A stretch of DNA of 64,000 bases. It comes from Vicinamibacterales bacterium (GTDB lineage Bacteria; Acidobacteriota; Vicinamibacteria; Vicinamibacterales; UBA2999). The position numbers were made by a program, and so were the translations under genes. This document shows, in pieces, positions 25,365-34,008 of this stretch; the first letter of the stretch is position 1; the number at the start of each line of letters is the position of its first letter. The notes beneath the pieces were generated by a model. It did no database searches. It was not told the origin of the DNA and saw only the letters and a program-made list of their open reading frames with translations. The stretch covers positions 302,053 to 366,052 of the forward strand of contig JBAZYO010000007.1 in NCBI GenBank assembly GCA_041659285.1. The letters run 5' to 3'.

Positions 25365-26624
25365 TTACCAGTGGTACAGCTCCAGCGGGCAGTTGTTGTT
25401 CAAGTTCAGCAGCGCGTCGTGCGGATGCAGGTGAATCCCGGCCGCCGGCCGGCTCAGGCTGATGTGCGGGACAAGGTGGCCCTGCCCGCCGACGGCCAGC
25501 AACCACGCCAGCAGGCTGAACTCCGAGTTGAAGGCCCCGACGAACGCCTGGCAATCGGCGAACAGTTGCAGGTCACGAATCGCGCTGAGCGCCAACGGGC
25601 GCGCGATCTCGGGCCGCGCCAACGCGCGCTCTTCGATGTACTGCCCGTTCACGGTGATGTCCGGAAACAACGCGCGATCGTGCGCCACGGTGAGGAAGGT
25701 GTACTGCGGCCGGAGGGCCGCGGCGCGGGCCACCTCCACGCTCGATTCGGTCGCCAGAAAGATGTGGCGGATGCCGTAGGCCGTGCACAGCGTGTCGGCC
25801 GCATCGAGGTATTGCGACATCCCGAACGACCGCCGGTTGGACCGGAGCGGCGCGTCCGGCTCGGTGCTGGCCGCGTCACTGCGGCGCACGTGCATGCCGA
25901 GCACCGGAACCCCCGCCGCCGGCCAGCCCGCGGCGCGCTTCCACTCAACCAGTTGCGCCTCGAGGTCCGCGGTCGGCGTGAACGCGTAGCGCGTGGCCAC
26001 GGCGAGCTTGAGCGTGCGTTCGAGCCGCGCCGGCGTGAAGGCGCCGCAGCCGGGGCCGCGCCATCGCGGTGGCGGCGCCATCGGCGACCAACCGTCAGCC
26101 GCGGTCCGCGATGGCTGGGCGAAGAACTCGCGCCAGCCGTCCGCCGCGCTGGCGCAACGCGCGGCGTCGGTTGGGTTTCCCGTACGGCTCCACAGCCATG
26201 GGCTCCAAGTCCGCCCTTCGGAGGCGAGGGCCGCCACCTCGGTCGGCGGTCCGTCGGACATGATCTCGGTGGCACAGCCAAGGTCAACGTGGTGACGGAT
26301 CGCGGTGCCCACCAGGCGGATGTTCTTGCCGATCGGACGATACGTCAGGCGCACCGGCCGCGCCGAGGCCGCGCCGTGCTGGACGCTCTCGACGCGGCGG
26401 CGGTAGTGATCCGAAAACTGCCGCTGGCCCGCGATCGCGGCCGGGTCGGGCGAAGGGGCGTGCTCGGCTGGCACCGGCCCCGACTGGAGGTGGGACCGGT
26501 AGTGCTGCAGCAGGAGCGCACGCCGTTCGCGATCCCAACGCGGTCCCCAGATGTCCCGCAGCCAGAAGCGCAGTGCGCCCCCTCGCCGCGGCGCGGCGGC
26601 CAGTCTAGGCGATGCCGACGCCAC
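25365..26624 (-). CDS. GT23 (NodZ/FUT8)-like fucosyltransferase-type protein
   Basis: The product has 419 residues. The core GMHVRRSD (about residue 245) matches the HVRRxD donor-binding motif of alpha-1,6-fucosyltransferases, followed by RHIFLATESSVEVARA and by SAIRDLQLFADCQAFVGAFNSEFSLLAWLL, which parallels the FUT8/NodZ motif II-III region. The N-terminal ~150 residues are less typical. GT23 enzymes use GDP-L-fucose; the locus encodes a GDP-mannose 3,5-epimerase three genes upstream, whose product GDP-L-galactose is the 6-hydroxy analogue of GDP-L-fucose. It overlaps the GT4 gene by 20 bases. The family call rests on motifs only. Confidence 0.7.
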   Translation of the reverse strand: MASASPRLAAAPRRGGALRFWLRDIWGPRWDRERRALLLQHYRSHLQSGPVPAEHAPSPDPAAIAGQRQFSDHYRRRVESVQHGAASARPVRLTYRPIGKNIRLVGTAIRHHVDLGCATEIMSDGPPTEVAALASEGRTWSPWLWSRTGNPTDAARCASAADGWREFFAQPSRTAADGWSPMAPPPRWRGPGCGAFTPARLERTLKLAVATRYAFTPTADLEAQLVEWKRAAGWPAAGVPVLGMHVRRSDAASTEPDAPLRSNRRSFGMSQYLDAADTLCTAYGIRHIFLATESSVEVARAAALRPQYTFLTVAHDRALFPDITVNGQYIEERALARPEIARPLALSAIRDLQLFADCQAFVGAFNSEFSLLAWLLAVGGQGHLVPHISLSRPAAGIHLHPHDALLNLNNNCPLELYHW

Positions 26625-28044
26625 GTTCCGCTTCCGCGCGCGCCCCGAGAAGATCCCGGTACCACGCGAGATAGGCCTCGACCTGGCGGTCGAGGGTGAA
26701 GCGACTGGCGACGTCGCGCGCGGCGTTCTCGCCCAGCCGCACCCGTACCGGCTCGCAATCCAGCAGCGCCTCCACCGCGTCGGTCATCTCGACGGCACCG
26801 GCGGGAGGCACCAGCATGCCAGTGGCATCGCCGATCCCGTCACGGCGCCCGGCACGAACGGCCTCGATCGCGGCCGGCCGAATCTGTTCCGGAATGCCGC
26901 CGACCGCGGTGGCCACCACCGGTGTGCCGCACGCCATCGCCTCCAGCACCGCGAGTGGAAACGTGTCGGCCCGGGCGGCGTGAAGGTAGAGGTCGGCCGA
27001 TTGGTAGTACTGGGCCATGACGCGGGGATCGCCGACGACCGGGACCGATCGGATCGCGGCACCGGGCCGGGAGCGCGCCGCGAACTCGCGTCCCACGGCC
27101 ACGAACACGAGTGGCTCGGCCCGGCGCCGGGCGGCGAGACCATCGATCAGCCGAGCCAGCGTGCGGTCGTCTTTCCACATGCTGCCGCTGCTGCCGGCAG
27201 TCAGCAGGATGATCGTCGAGGCGTCCGGCAGGCCGAGGCGGGCGCGCGCCTGCCGGCGGTCGGCGGGCCGGAACACGCTGGTGTCAACGCCGTTCGGGAT
27301 CACGCGCACATCGCCGGCGGACGGGGCCAGCATCGAGCGCCCCACCTGATCGCGCAGCCACCGCGAGGGCGCCGCCAGGTGAACGCGACTGGCCGCAAAC
27401 ACCTCCTGCTTGCGGCGCCAATTACGATCGGTCGCGTCGCGACGAATGGGGGGATCGAGCGTGAGGTCCGGACACTGGCCGCAGCCGGTTTGCCAGCGGC
27501 CGCAGCCCAGCGCATGCGCGCAGTGGCCGGTCATCAACCACATGTCATGCAGGGTGAGCACCGTCGGCAATCGAGCACTGATTGGCGCCAGGGCCCGCAG
27601 GTCGAAGTAGCCGCCGTGAAGGTTATGCGCATGCACCACGTCCGGCGCTGAGGCGAACTGATCGAGCAGGCGCGCGCTGGCCGGGAAGGCGAAGTCCTCG
27701 ATCCCGTTCAGGTGATCGACGATCGCGCGCGGGTGCGTGGCCATCCGCAACGAGCGGCTCAGCAGGCCGAACCCGCGGTTAGGATGGCGCTCCGCCAGCC
27801 GCCGTAACCGAACCTGGACCGCGACATAGCCGGTGGCGCTGAACCACGGGCGGTCGTCGTCCGGCAACGGCAGCACGCCCGGATCGCCGGTGCCCTTGCG
27901 TCCCACGACGTGCCAGACCTGGTGGCCGCGAGCGGCATATCCGCGCATCAGGCCGGCGGCGACCGTGGCGGCCCCGCCGCCGTGATCGGTGGCGCCGACC
28001 TGCACGATGGCGAGCGCGCGCGCGGACGCGGTCAACTCGTCCAC
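26605..28044 (-). CDS. Family 4 glycosyltransferase (GT-B fold)
   Basis: The product has 479 residues. The GTG at 28044 lies 13 bases inside the deacetylase gene; the frame upstream of it is antisense-like filler. N-terminal domain: GGAATVAAGLMRGYAARGHQVWHVV. A cysteine cluster (HALGCGRWQTGCGQCPDL) after MTGHCAH is typical of a GT4 subgroup acting on exopolysaccharides. C-terminal donor domain: VIPNGVDTSVFRP, FVAVGREF, YLHAARADTFPLAVLEAMACGTPVVAT with the E-x7-E motif. It probably adds a hexose to the lipid-linked repeat. Confidence 0.9.
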   Translation of the reverse strand: MDELTASARALAIVQVGATDHGGGAATVAAGLMRGYAARGHQVWHVVGRKGTGDPGVLPLPDDDRPWFSATGYVAVQVRLRRLAERHPNRGFGLLSRSLRMATHPRAIVDHLNGIEDFAFPASARLLDQFASAPDVVHAHNLHGGYFDLRALAPISARLPTVLTLHDMWLMTGHCAHALGCGRWQTGCGQCPDLTLDPPIRRDATDRNWRRKQEVFAASRVHLAAPSRWLRDQVGRSMLAPSAGDVRVIPNGVDTSVFRPADRRQARARLGLPDASTIILLTAGSSGSMWKDDRTLARLIDGLAARRRAEPLVFVAVGREFAARSRPGAAIRSVPVVGDPRVMAQYYQSADLYLHAARADTFPLAVLEAMACGTPVVATAVGGIPEQIRPAAIEAVRAGRRDGIGDATGMLVPPAGAVEMTDAVEALLDCEPVRVRLGENAARDVASRFTLDRQVEAYLAWYRDLLGARAEAERGVGIA

Positions 28045-29075
28045 CTCCGCCAATGCTCCCCGAACTCGTCCCCCGTCCAGTTGCGGACCAGCACGCGCGG
28101 CACCCGGAACCGGTCCGTGCCCGCGTGGACGCGACCGGGCTCGGTCGTGCACGCGAATTCGAGGCCCGCATTTCTCGCGACGGCCGCGACCTCATCGGAG
28201 ACGTCGCTCCTACCGCCAAAGGGGTACGCGAACGCGGTCGCGGGCGAGCCGCGCCACGACTCCACGTGCCGGCGTCCCTCGGCGATCTCGCGCCGCTGGT
28301 CGTCGTGCCGCAGGTAGGCGAGCGACGGGTGCGAATGCGTGTGCGAACCGATCTGAATGCCGTCGCGGGCGCCGAGCGCCGTCACTTCATCCGGTGTCAA
28401 CGCGCGACGGGAGGGCGGCGCCGCGCTGGCCTGCGACGCGAGTCCGGCAATCGCCGCTGCGCAGACGTCCCCGGGGACGCGCCGCAAGCGCCGGCATAGT
28501 TCGCGATAGAGCTGATGCCGAGGCGTGGGCGTGTCGCCGGCCTCGACGTGCCATCCGGCGCAGGCCGCGCGGTCGGCGTCGCTGTAGCTCGCGTCCGTCC
28601 CCATGTCCTGTTCGATCACCTCGCCGGCAATGGTCACGCGCACGCGCGCCGGCAGGGTGCCGGGCGCCAGCAGCAGCCGCTCGAGCGCATCCCACCAGAA
28701 CTCGCGACCGTCACCGACCGCCCCGCTGGCAATGAAGACCGTCGCCGGCACACCGTACCGATCGAGCAGCGGCGCTGCCACCGCGAGGTTGTCGGCGTAG
28801 CCGTCGTCAAAGGTGATGGCGACGGCGCGCGCGGGGAGCGAGCCGTCGTGCGCGCGCCGCACCAACTCCGCGAGCGGCAGGGGCGCCGCGCCCCGGCGCA
28901 GGATGTCGAGGTGGGCCTCGAAGGCGGCCGCCGTCACGGCGAGCCGCTGCGGGTCGGCATCCAACTCGGCGACACGGTGGTACAGCAGCACCACGCCGCC
29001 GGGCGGCCATCGATCGAGCCGCCGGCGAACGCCGTCCCATGCCCGGCGCCACGCCGGCCGCGGCGGGATGTTCAA
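28032..29075 (-). CDS. Polysaccharide deacetylase (NodB domain)
   Basis: The product has 347 residues with a TTG start at 29075. YHRVAELDADPQRLAV and AITFDDGYADN (~87-97, motif 1 with the metal-binding Asp pair), IQIGSHTHSHPSLA (motif 2, two His) and AFAYPFGGRSD (motif 3) define a carbohydrate esterase 4 deacetylase. No signal peptide is evident, so it may act on a lipid-linked intermediate at the cytoplasmic face. It removes N- or O-acetyl groups from sugars. The gene follows a 109-bp spacer and may begin its own transcript (see 29082-29087). Confidence 0.9.
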   Translation of the reverse strand: MNIPPRPAWRRAWDGVRRRLDRWPPGGVVLLYHRVAELDADPQRLAVTAAAFEAHLDILRRGAAPLPLAELVRRAHDGSLPARAVAITFDDGYADNLAVAAPLLDRYGVPATVFIASGAVGDGREFWWDALERLLLAPGTLPARVRVTIAGEVIEQDMGTDASYSDADRAACAGWHVEAGDTPTPRHQLYRELCRRLRRVPGDVCAAAIAGLASQASAAPPSRRALTPDEVTALGARDGIQIGSHTHSHPSLAYLRHDDQRREIAEGRRHVESWRGSPATAFAYPFGGRSDVSDEVAAVARNAGLEFACTTEPGRVHAGTDRFRVPRVLVRNWTGDEFGEHWRRWTS

Positions 29076-29081
29076 TCGTCG

Positions 29082-29087
29082 ATTTTG
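29082..29087 (-). promoter_or_regulatory. Candidate -10 element of a leaderless deacetylase transcript
   Basis: CAAAAT on the minus strand lies exactly six bases before the TTG start at 29075, so transcription would start at or beside the start codon. One of several such arrangements in the window. Confidence 0.3.
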
Positions 29088-29184
29088 AAAACCGGGCAGA
29101 GCTCCGCCCTCTCAGTCACAGCAGCGCCGAACGTTCTTCCGCAATTCGTTCACTGAGAAGGCTTCGGGCGCTGAGGGACAGTCG

Positions 29185-30192
29185 TTATCGTAGCCCGGCA
29201 TCTCCCGTCGCGGCGATGCCTTTCTGGGCGCGCGCCGCCTCCACTTGCGAGGCGATCCACGAGTAGGTCGTGGCCAATCCGGCGCGGAGGGGCATGCGAG
29301 GGGACCAGCCGAGCTGCTGGCGCAGGAGGCGGTTGTCGGAGTTGCGGCCGCGCACGCCTTCGGGACCGGCGACCGGCCGGATGCTGAGGTGCTTCCCCGA
29401 CAGTTCGATGATGGCGGTGGCCAGCGCGCGAATGCTGATCATTTCTTCCGACCCCAGGTTCACGGGCCCTGCGAAGTCTGAACGCATCAATCGCAGCACG
29501 CCCTCAATCGCGTCATCCACGTGCATGAACGATCGCGTTTGCGCGCCGTCGCCCCACATCTCGATCTCGCCGCCGTCGTCTGCCTCGGCGACCTTGCGGC
29601 AGAGTGCGGCGAGCGCTTTCTCGCGGCCGCCGCGCCAGGTGCATCGCGGACCATACACGGCGTGAAAGCGCGCGATGCGAACCGCGAAGCTGCCGTTGCG
29701 CGCATGCGCCGCATACAGCCGTTCGGAAAAGAGCTTTTCCCAACCGTACTCGCTGTCGGGTTGCGCCGGATAAGCAAGCGGTTCGGCGCAGTGCGGGTCG
29801 GCCGGGTCGCGTTGCACCGACGCCGGGTAGACGCACGCAGACGAGGGGAAGAAGAGCCGTGGCACGCGGGCTCGCGCGCACGCCAGCGCCACGTTGATGT
29901 TGATGAGTGCCGAATGCGACATGATCGCGGCGTCGTGATCGCCGGTGAACGTGAAGCCGGCGCCGCCCATCTCGGCCGCCAGTTGGTAGACCTGGTCGAA
30001 CGGTTGATCGATCACCTCGCGGCACACGCGCGGATCGCGGAGGTCGCCGATGACGAACTGGTCGGCGTCAACCGGTGAGAACTCAGGATGCTTGAGGCCG
30101 ATGGCGCGGACCCAGGCGCCGTCGGCCTTCAGGCGCGAGACCAGGTGCGCGCCAATGAAGCCGCCGGCCCCGCACACCAGCACACGTGACAT
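29185..30192 (-). CDS. GDP-mannose 3,5-epimerase-like protein
   Basis: The product has 335 residues. It follows the plant GDP-mannose 3,5-epimerase pattern closely: CGAGGFIGAHLVSRL (7-21), AAEMGGAGF, FFPSSACVYP (catalytic Ser), SEYGWEKLFSERLY (Tyr-x3-Lys), RIARFHAVYGPRCTWRGGREKALAALCRK, IEMWGDGAQTRSFMHVDD, NLGSEEMISI and GPEGVRGRNSDN. It converts GDP-D-mannose to GDP-L-galactose (or GDP-L-gulose). It probably supplies a rare L-sugar donor to the transferases encoded downstream. A TAGAAT hexamer six bases before the ATG suggests its own leaderless promoter. Confidence 0.9.
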   Translation of the reverse strand: MSRVLVCGAGGFIGAHLVSRLKADGAWVRAIGLKHPEFSPVDADQFVIGDLRDPRVCREVIDQPFDQVYQLAAEMGGAGFTFTGDHDAAIMSHSALININVALACARARVPRLFFPSSACVYPASVQRDPADPHCAEPLAYPAQPDSEYGWEKLFSERLYAAHARNGSFAVRIARFHAVYGPRCTWRGGREKALAALCRKVAEADDGGEIEMWGDGAQTRSFMHVDDAIEGVLRLMRSDFAGPVNLGSEEMISIRALATAIIELSGKHLSIRPVAGPEGVRGRNSDNRLLRQQLGWSPRMPLRAGLATTYSWIASQVEAARAQKGIAATGDAGLR

Positions 30193-30198
30193 GCAACA

Positions 30199-30204
30199 AT
30201 TCTA
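30199..30204 (-). promoter_or_regulatory. Candidate -10 element of a leaderless epimerase transcript
   Basis: TAGAAT on the minus strand is separated from the ATG at 30192 by exactly six bases (TGTTGC). It matches five of six consensus positions. No Shine-Dalgarno sequence is present between it and the start. Confidence 0.45.
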
Positions 30205-30247
30205 CCCTTCGCCCGGACCGAGCAGGGACGCGGCGCGGACGGCCTGG

Positions 30248-31660
30248 TCACCACACGTAGCGCGTGATGTAGAGCGGCGCGTTGTGGAGGCCGGCCAGCA
30301 GCAGCACCACGACAACCCGCCGATAGAGGACGGGCCGGGCGCGTTCCAGGTGCGCGAGTGCGGCGGATCCGAGCATGGCCAGGAACGGAATGGCGTGCAG
30401 GAGATATCCGGCCTTCACGTCGAGGCCGGGATAACCGATCAGCAGGGCGAAGTATCCACCGGCCGTCACGACCACCACGATCGTGGCGAGGCCGAGGCCG
30501 CCCGCATCACCATCCCCCTCTCTCCGGCGCCGCGTCTTCCACATGCGGGTCATGCCGAGCCAGATTCCGGCGAGCACAACCGCGGTGGGCACGAGCGCGA
30601 CCGCGTTCACCCGTCCCAGGTACGGCGCGATCGTCTGCCGGTTACTCGCCACCGGGTTCGACTGGGCAATGTCCATCAGGACCTGGCCTGACGCCCAGCC
30701 ACCGGCGGGATCGTGGGCGCGAACCACCCAATAGCACCAGTAGTCGCCCCAGAAGTCGGCGTAGAGCACGGGCAGCAGGGCCTGGCTCTCTCCTACTGCG
30801 AACGTCTCGCGCACAGGATCCAGGAACAGGTCTGGCAGGCCAAGGTCCGAGTAGAAGCCCGCGGGCCGGTTCGCCAACGACCACCGCTCACCGGGCGGTG
30901 TGTTGAACGCGGCGATCGATCCAAAGCGCTGAAACAACGACGCGTAATACCAGCCGCAGATCAGCACCGCGATCAAAGACACGGTGGCCAACCCCCGCAT
31001 CCGTTCCGCGCGACGGTCCCGCTCAACGACGACATGCCACGCGAGGTAGGCGACGGCCGCCACGGCAACGAACGCGCCCCACTGCTTGGCCAACAGCAGC
31101 AGACCGATGCCAGCACCGAGCAGGACCCAGCCGCGAACGCGGCCGCGCCGATCCGCGAGCGTGGTCAACAGGCGTTCGACCACCACCACCGAGAGGAACG
31201 CCGCGAGAGGTTCGCCGCGAACAAAGGCAAACATCTTGTAATAGACCGGAGTGATGGCCAGCAGCATGAGCGACCAGCGCGTGAACGTTCGCCCGCCGGG
31301 CCGGATGACCTGGCACAGCCGAACCAGCATCAACGTCAGGCCGATCGACCACACGACGTTCTGCATCTGCGCGGCCTTGACGACCACGCCCCAACGATCG
31401 GTCGCGAACGCCCGCAGCAGCGCCGGCAGCACGTACGGGAGCGGCGCGGCAAAGAATTCCGCGGTGTCGTCGGGGCCAGGCAGGTGCCCACCCGCGAGCA
31501 CGGCGATGTAGCGCAGGTGGTCGAGTGCGTCGTAGCCGACGAACGGACTGTGCAGCAGCGCGTTCAGCAGCACGAGGCCGTTGATCCAGAACAGGGCGGC
31601 CACGACGACCCAATCTCGCCACACGCTGACGACGGGACGGCGAGGCGCGCCTGCGGGCAT
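30248..31660 (-). CDS. Polytopic membrane protein, probable GT-C-type glycosyltransferase
   Basis: The product has 470 residues from the ATG at 31660 (a GTG at 31678 is also possible). About ten hydrophobic segments alternate with short loops (VVVAALFWINGLVLLNALL, WVLLGAGIGLLLLAKQWGAFVAVAAVAYLAW, VALVPTAVVLAGIWLG). Near the N-terminus FVGYDALDHLRYIAVLA has the D-x-x-D/H arrangement typical of the first periplasmic loop of GT39/GT83-like enzymes, which use polyprenyl-phosphate sugars. KAGYLLHAIPFLAML near the end fits the same group. Donor and target are unknown. Confidence 0.75.
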   Translation of the reverse strand: MPAGAPRRPVVSVWRDWVVVAALFWINGLVLLNALLHSPFVGYDALDHLRYIAVLAGGHLPGPDDTAEFFAAPLPYVLPALLRAFATDRWGVVVKAAQMQNVVWSIGLTLMLVRLCQVIRPGGRTFTRWSLMLLAITPVYYKMFAFVRGEPLAAFLSVVVVERLLTTLADRRGRVRGWVLLGAGIGLLLLAKQWGAFVAVAAVAYLAWHVVVERDRRAERMRGLATVSLIAVLICGWYYASLFQRFGSIAAFNTPPGERWSLANRPAGFYSDLGLPDLFLDPVRETFAVGESQALLPVLYADFWGDYWCYWVVRAHDPAGGWASGQVLMDIAQSNPVASNRQTIAPYLGRVNAVALVPTAVVLAGIWLGMTRMWKTRRRREGDGDAGGLGLATIVVVVTAGGYFALLIGYPGLDVKAGYLLHAIPFLAMLGSAALAHLERARPVLYRRVVVVLLLAGLHNAPLYITRYVW

Positions 31661-31707
31661 CGAGCGGGATTTTGACACGGTATGCCGCGGTCGTGGTTCG
31701 TAGACAG

Positions 31708-33006
31708 CTAGAACAGCGGCGTCGGCACGTCGATCGACGGCCGTCGCGCGAGCGACGTGCCGGCGGAGTATTCGCCCTTCTCGGGCGTGAACTCCACGAT
31801 CGGGTAACGGCCCGGGGCAAGGGCTTGCGGGCGGCACAGCACAACGGCCGCTGACGGCTCGTCTTCGAAAACCATGACCTGGCCGTCGGTGCAACGCTCG
31901 CGAAACACCGACGCCTCGGCCAGGAACTGGTACTTCTGCAGCCACAGGACGATGGGGCCCCGCCTGTCCCAATGGATTGAAATCACCGTCATCATCAGGA
32001 TCAGGCCGGCGAACACGCCAATCGCCAGGCCACGAGTCGAGGGCCGGCCACGCTCCAGTACCGCGGTCGCTATCGCGACCAAGGCGCAATACGCCGGCAC
32101 CAGGACGAACCGGGGTTCGTAGCCCTGCGGCTCCCGGTCCGGGGCCAACAGGAACAGCACCGTGGCCGCGACGCCAAGATACGCGAGCCACGCCCGGACT
32201 TCAGGCCGGTTCGCGCCGGTGGCCCATTCGCCGCGGGCCCGGCGGCGGACTGCCGCTGCCCACAGCCCGCCGAGCGTCGTCAGCGCCACCACCATGATCA
32301 CGACGTTGTGTGGATAGTCGCCGCCCAACTCGCTGAGCAGGCGCCGGCCCGTGGGGGAAAAGACCGGGGTCCATTGCCCGCCCCATGCCTGGGCGGCGTG
32401 GACGACCGTGACCATCGCGGCCAGGGCTCCGTACTGACGCCGCCGCGCATGATGGGCGGCGGCCGCGCGAAGCAGGATCGGCACCGCCAGCAGGCCAACG
32501 GGCGTCGTCAACAACCCGACCGCGACGCCGGAGAATCCGATCCAGGACAGGCGCGCCGGCACGGTGGTGGCGGTGAGCAGGTACGCCATCGCGGCCAGGC
32601 AGGCCGACCAATTGACCCACGTGAGATTCGCGAACAGGCTGGAGTCGATGACGTGCAGCGCGCACATGATCGAGGCGGCGAGTAGCGCGGCCGCGCCGGC
32701 GTGCTGCCCACCAGGTTCGGCCAGCAGCCGCTTCGTCTCGCGATAGAGCAGCGCGACGGCCGCGAGTGCCGCCACGCGGTAACCAACGGCTTGAGCCGCC
32801 AGCGGCAGGTAACCGAGCGCGTAGGCGACGGTGGCGGGAATCACATGAAAGTAGCCGTTGGCCCAGAAGAACGGGGTGGCGCCGGTGACGTTGTTGATGT
32901 ACGTCAACAGCCCGGTGTCGTCCACGCCGAGGGCCCCCGACATCAGGGACAATGCCGCCAGGGCGCACACCGCCAGGGCATCAGGCGTGCGCGTTGGGGA
33001 CGCCAT
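31708..33006 (-). CDS. Polytopic membrane protein of the glycan locus
   Basis: The product has 432 residues from the ATG at 33006; a much longer frame continues upstream only because it reads antisense to the Dam gene. At least eight hydrophobic segments fill residues ~10-320, followed by a soluble C-terminal domain (~330-432, QKYQFLAEASVFRERCTDGQVMVFEDEPSAAVVLCRP). An early FFWANGYFHVIPATVAYALGYLPL stretch resembles GT-C enzymes, but no decisive motif is seen. It is the first minus-strand gene of the locus and may be an oligosaccharide transferase or a ligase-like protein. Function is not recognised. Confidence 0.7.
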   Translation of the reverse strand: MASPTRTPDALAVCALAALSLMSGALGVDDTGLLTYINNVTGATPFFWANGYFHVIPATVAYALGYLPLAAQAVGYRVAALAAVALLYRETKRLLAEPGGQHAGAAALLAASIMCALHVIDSSLFANLTWVNWSACLAAMAYLLTATTVPARLSWIGFSGVAVGLLTTPVGLLAVPILLRAAAAHHARRRQYGALAAMVTVVHAAQAWGGQWTPVFSPTGRRLLSELGGDYPHNVVIMVVALTTLGGLWAAAVRRRARGEWATGANRPEVRAWLAYLGVAATVLFLLAPDREPQGYEPRFVLVPAYCALVAIATAVLERGRPSTRGLAIGVFAGLILMMTVISIHWDRRGPIVLWLQKYQFLAEASVFRERCTDGQVMVFEDEPSAAVVLCRPQALAPGRYPIVEFTPEKGEYSAGTSLARRPSIDVPTPLF

Positions 33007-33060
33007 GGGATCGCGCGAGACTCTAACACGGCCGGCGACGCGCGCCGGGTGGTCTGACGC

Positions 33061-33066
33061 TAAGAT
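33061..33066 (+). promoter_or_regulatory. Candidate -10 element of a leaderless dam transcript
   Basis: TAAGAT lies exactly six bases before the GTG start at 33073, in the 66-bp spacer between divergent genes. Confidence 0.35.
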
Positions 33067-33072
33067 GTCGGG

Positions 33073-34008
33073 GTGAATCGCCGGGGCCTGCGCCCGTTCT
33101 TGAAATGGGTCGGTGGCAAGCGGCAGTTGTTGCCGGTCCTGCGCCGCTACTACCCGGCGACCTTCGGCGGCTACTTCGAACCGTTCGTCGGCAGCGGCGC
33201 GGTGTTCTTCGACCTGCTGGGCCGCGGCGATCTCGACGGCCGCGCGATCACGCTCAGCGACGACAACGCCGACCTGATTGGTTGCTACGCGCGCATCGGC
33301 GACTCGCTCGACCTCGTGCTGGCCGAACTCGATCGGCTCGCGCACGATCACGCCGCCGGCGGCCGGGCCCACTACCTGCGCGTGCGCGACGAGCGCTTCA
33401 ACCCACGCCGCGCGGCGTGGCGCGGCGCCGGCAGCGAGATCGGCACCTACGGCGCCGATCTCGCCGCGATGCTGATCTACCTCAATCGCACCGGCTACAA
33501 CGGGTTGTTCCGGCAGAACGCGTCGGGCGAGTACAACGTGCCGCCCGGCCGCTACGATCGGCCGCGGATCGTCGATCGGCCGCTGCTGACGGAGGTGTCG
33601 GCGATCCTGAGACGGCCCAACGTCCGCGTCCAGCACGCGCCGTTCGACCAGATTGCCGACACGGCCGTCGCCGGCGACTTTGTCTATTTCGATCCGCCGT
33701 ACGCACCGCTGAGTGCCACCGCCAACTTTCGCGGTTACACCGGACGTGGGTTTGCCGACGCCGACCAGGAACGCCTGCAACGGGTGCTGATCGCTCTCGC
33801 CGAGCGCGGGGTCCAGGTGCTGCTGTCCAATTCCACTGCGCCGGCCGTGACGCGGCTGTACGAGGGCAACCAGGACGTACGCGCGGCGGGACTGCATGCC
33901 TGGCGGTTCCCTGCCCGCCGGGCCGTCAACTCGAATGCGGAGCGGCGAGGCACCGTCGAAGAACTCGTGGTGTCGAACGTTCGTCCCGTCGAGGCGAAGA
34001 GCAGCTAA
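33073..34008 (+). CDS. Dam-like DNA adenine-N6 methyltransferase
   Basis: The product has 311 residues, GTG start. PFLKWVGGKRQLL (8-20) is the N-terminal signature of the Dam/D12 class, FEPFVGSGAVFFDLL (35-49) is the SAM-binding FxGxG motif, and DPPY (207-210) is the catalytic motif IV, followed by FADADQERL and LSNS. The order fits the alpha group. No restriction endonuclase gene lies nearby, so it is probably a solitary methylase; whether it recognises GATC is not shown by sequence. It ends four bases inside the convergent SGNH gene. Confidence 0.92.
   Translation: MNRRGLRPFLKWVGGKRQLLPVLRRYYPATFGGYFEPFVGSGAVFFDLLGRGDLDGRAITLSDDNADLIGCYARIGDSLDLVLAELDRLAHDHAAGGRAHYLRVRDERFNPRRAAWRGAGSEIGTYGADLAAMLIYLNRTGYNGLFRQNASGEYNVPPGRYDRPRIVDRPLLTEVSAILRRPNVRVQHAPFDQIADTAVAGDFVYFDPPYAPLSATANFRGYTGRGFADADQERLQRVLIALAERGVQVLLSNSTAPAVTRLYEGNQDVRAAGLHAWRFPARRAVNSNAERRGTVEELVVSNVRPVEAKSS

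Noticed and set aside
25291..25554. N-terminal extension of the ABC exporter upstream of 25290
   Set aside because: Beyond 25365 the frame is antisense-like filler inside the GT23-like gene, and no ATG or GTG start lies between; a rare CTG start cannot be excluded.
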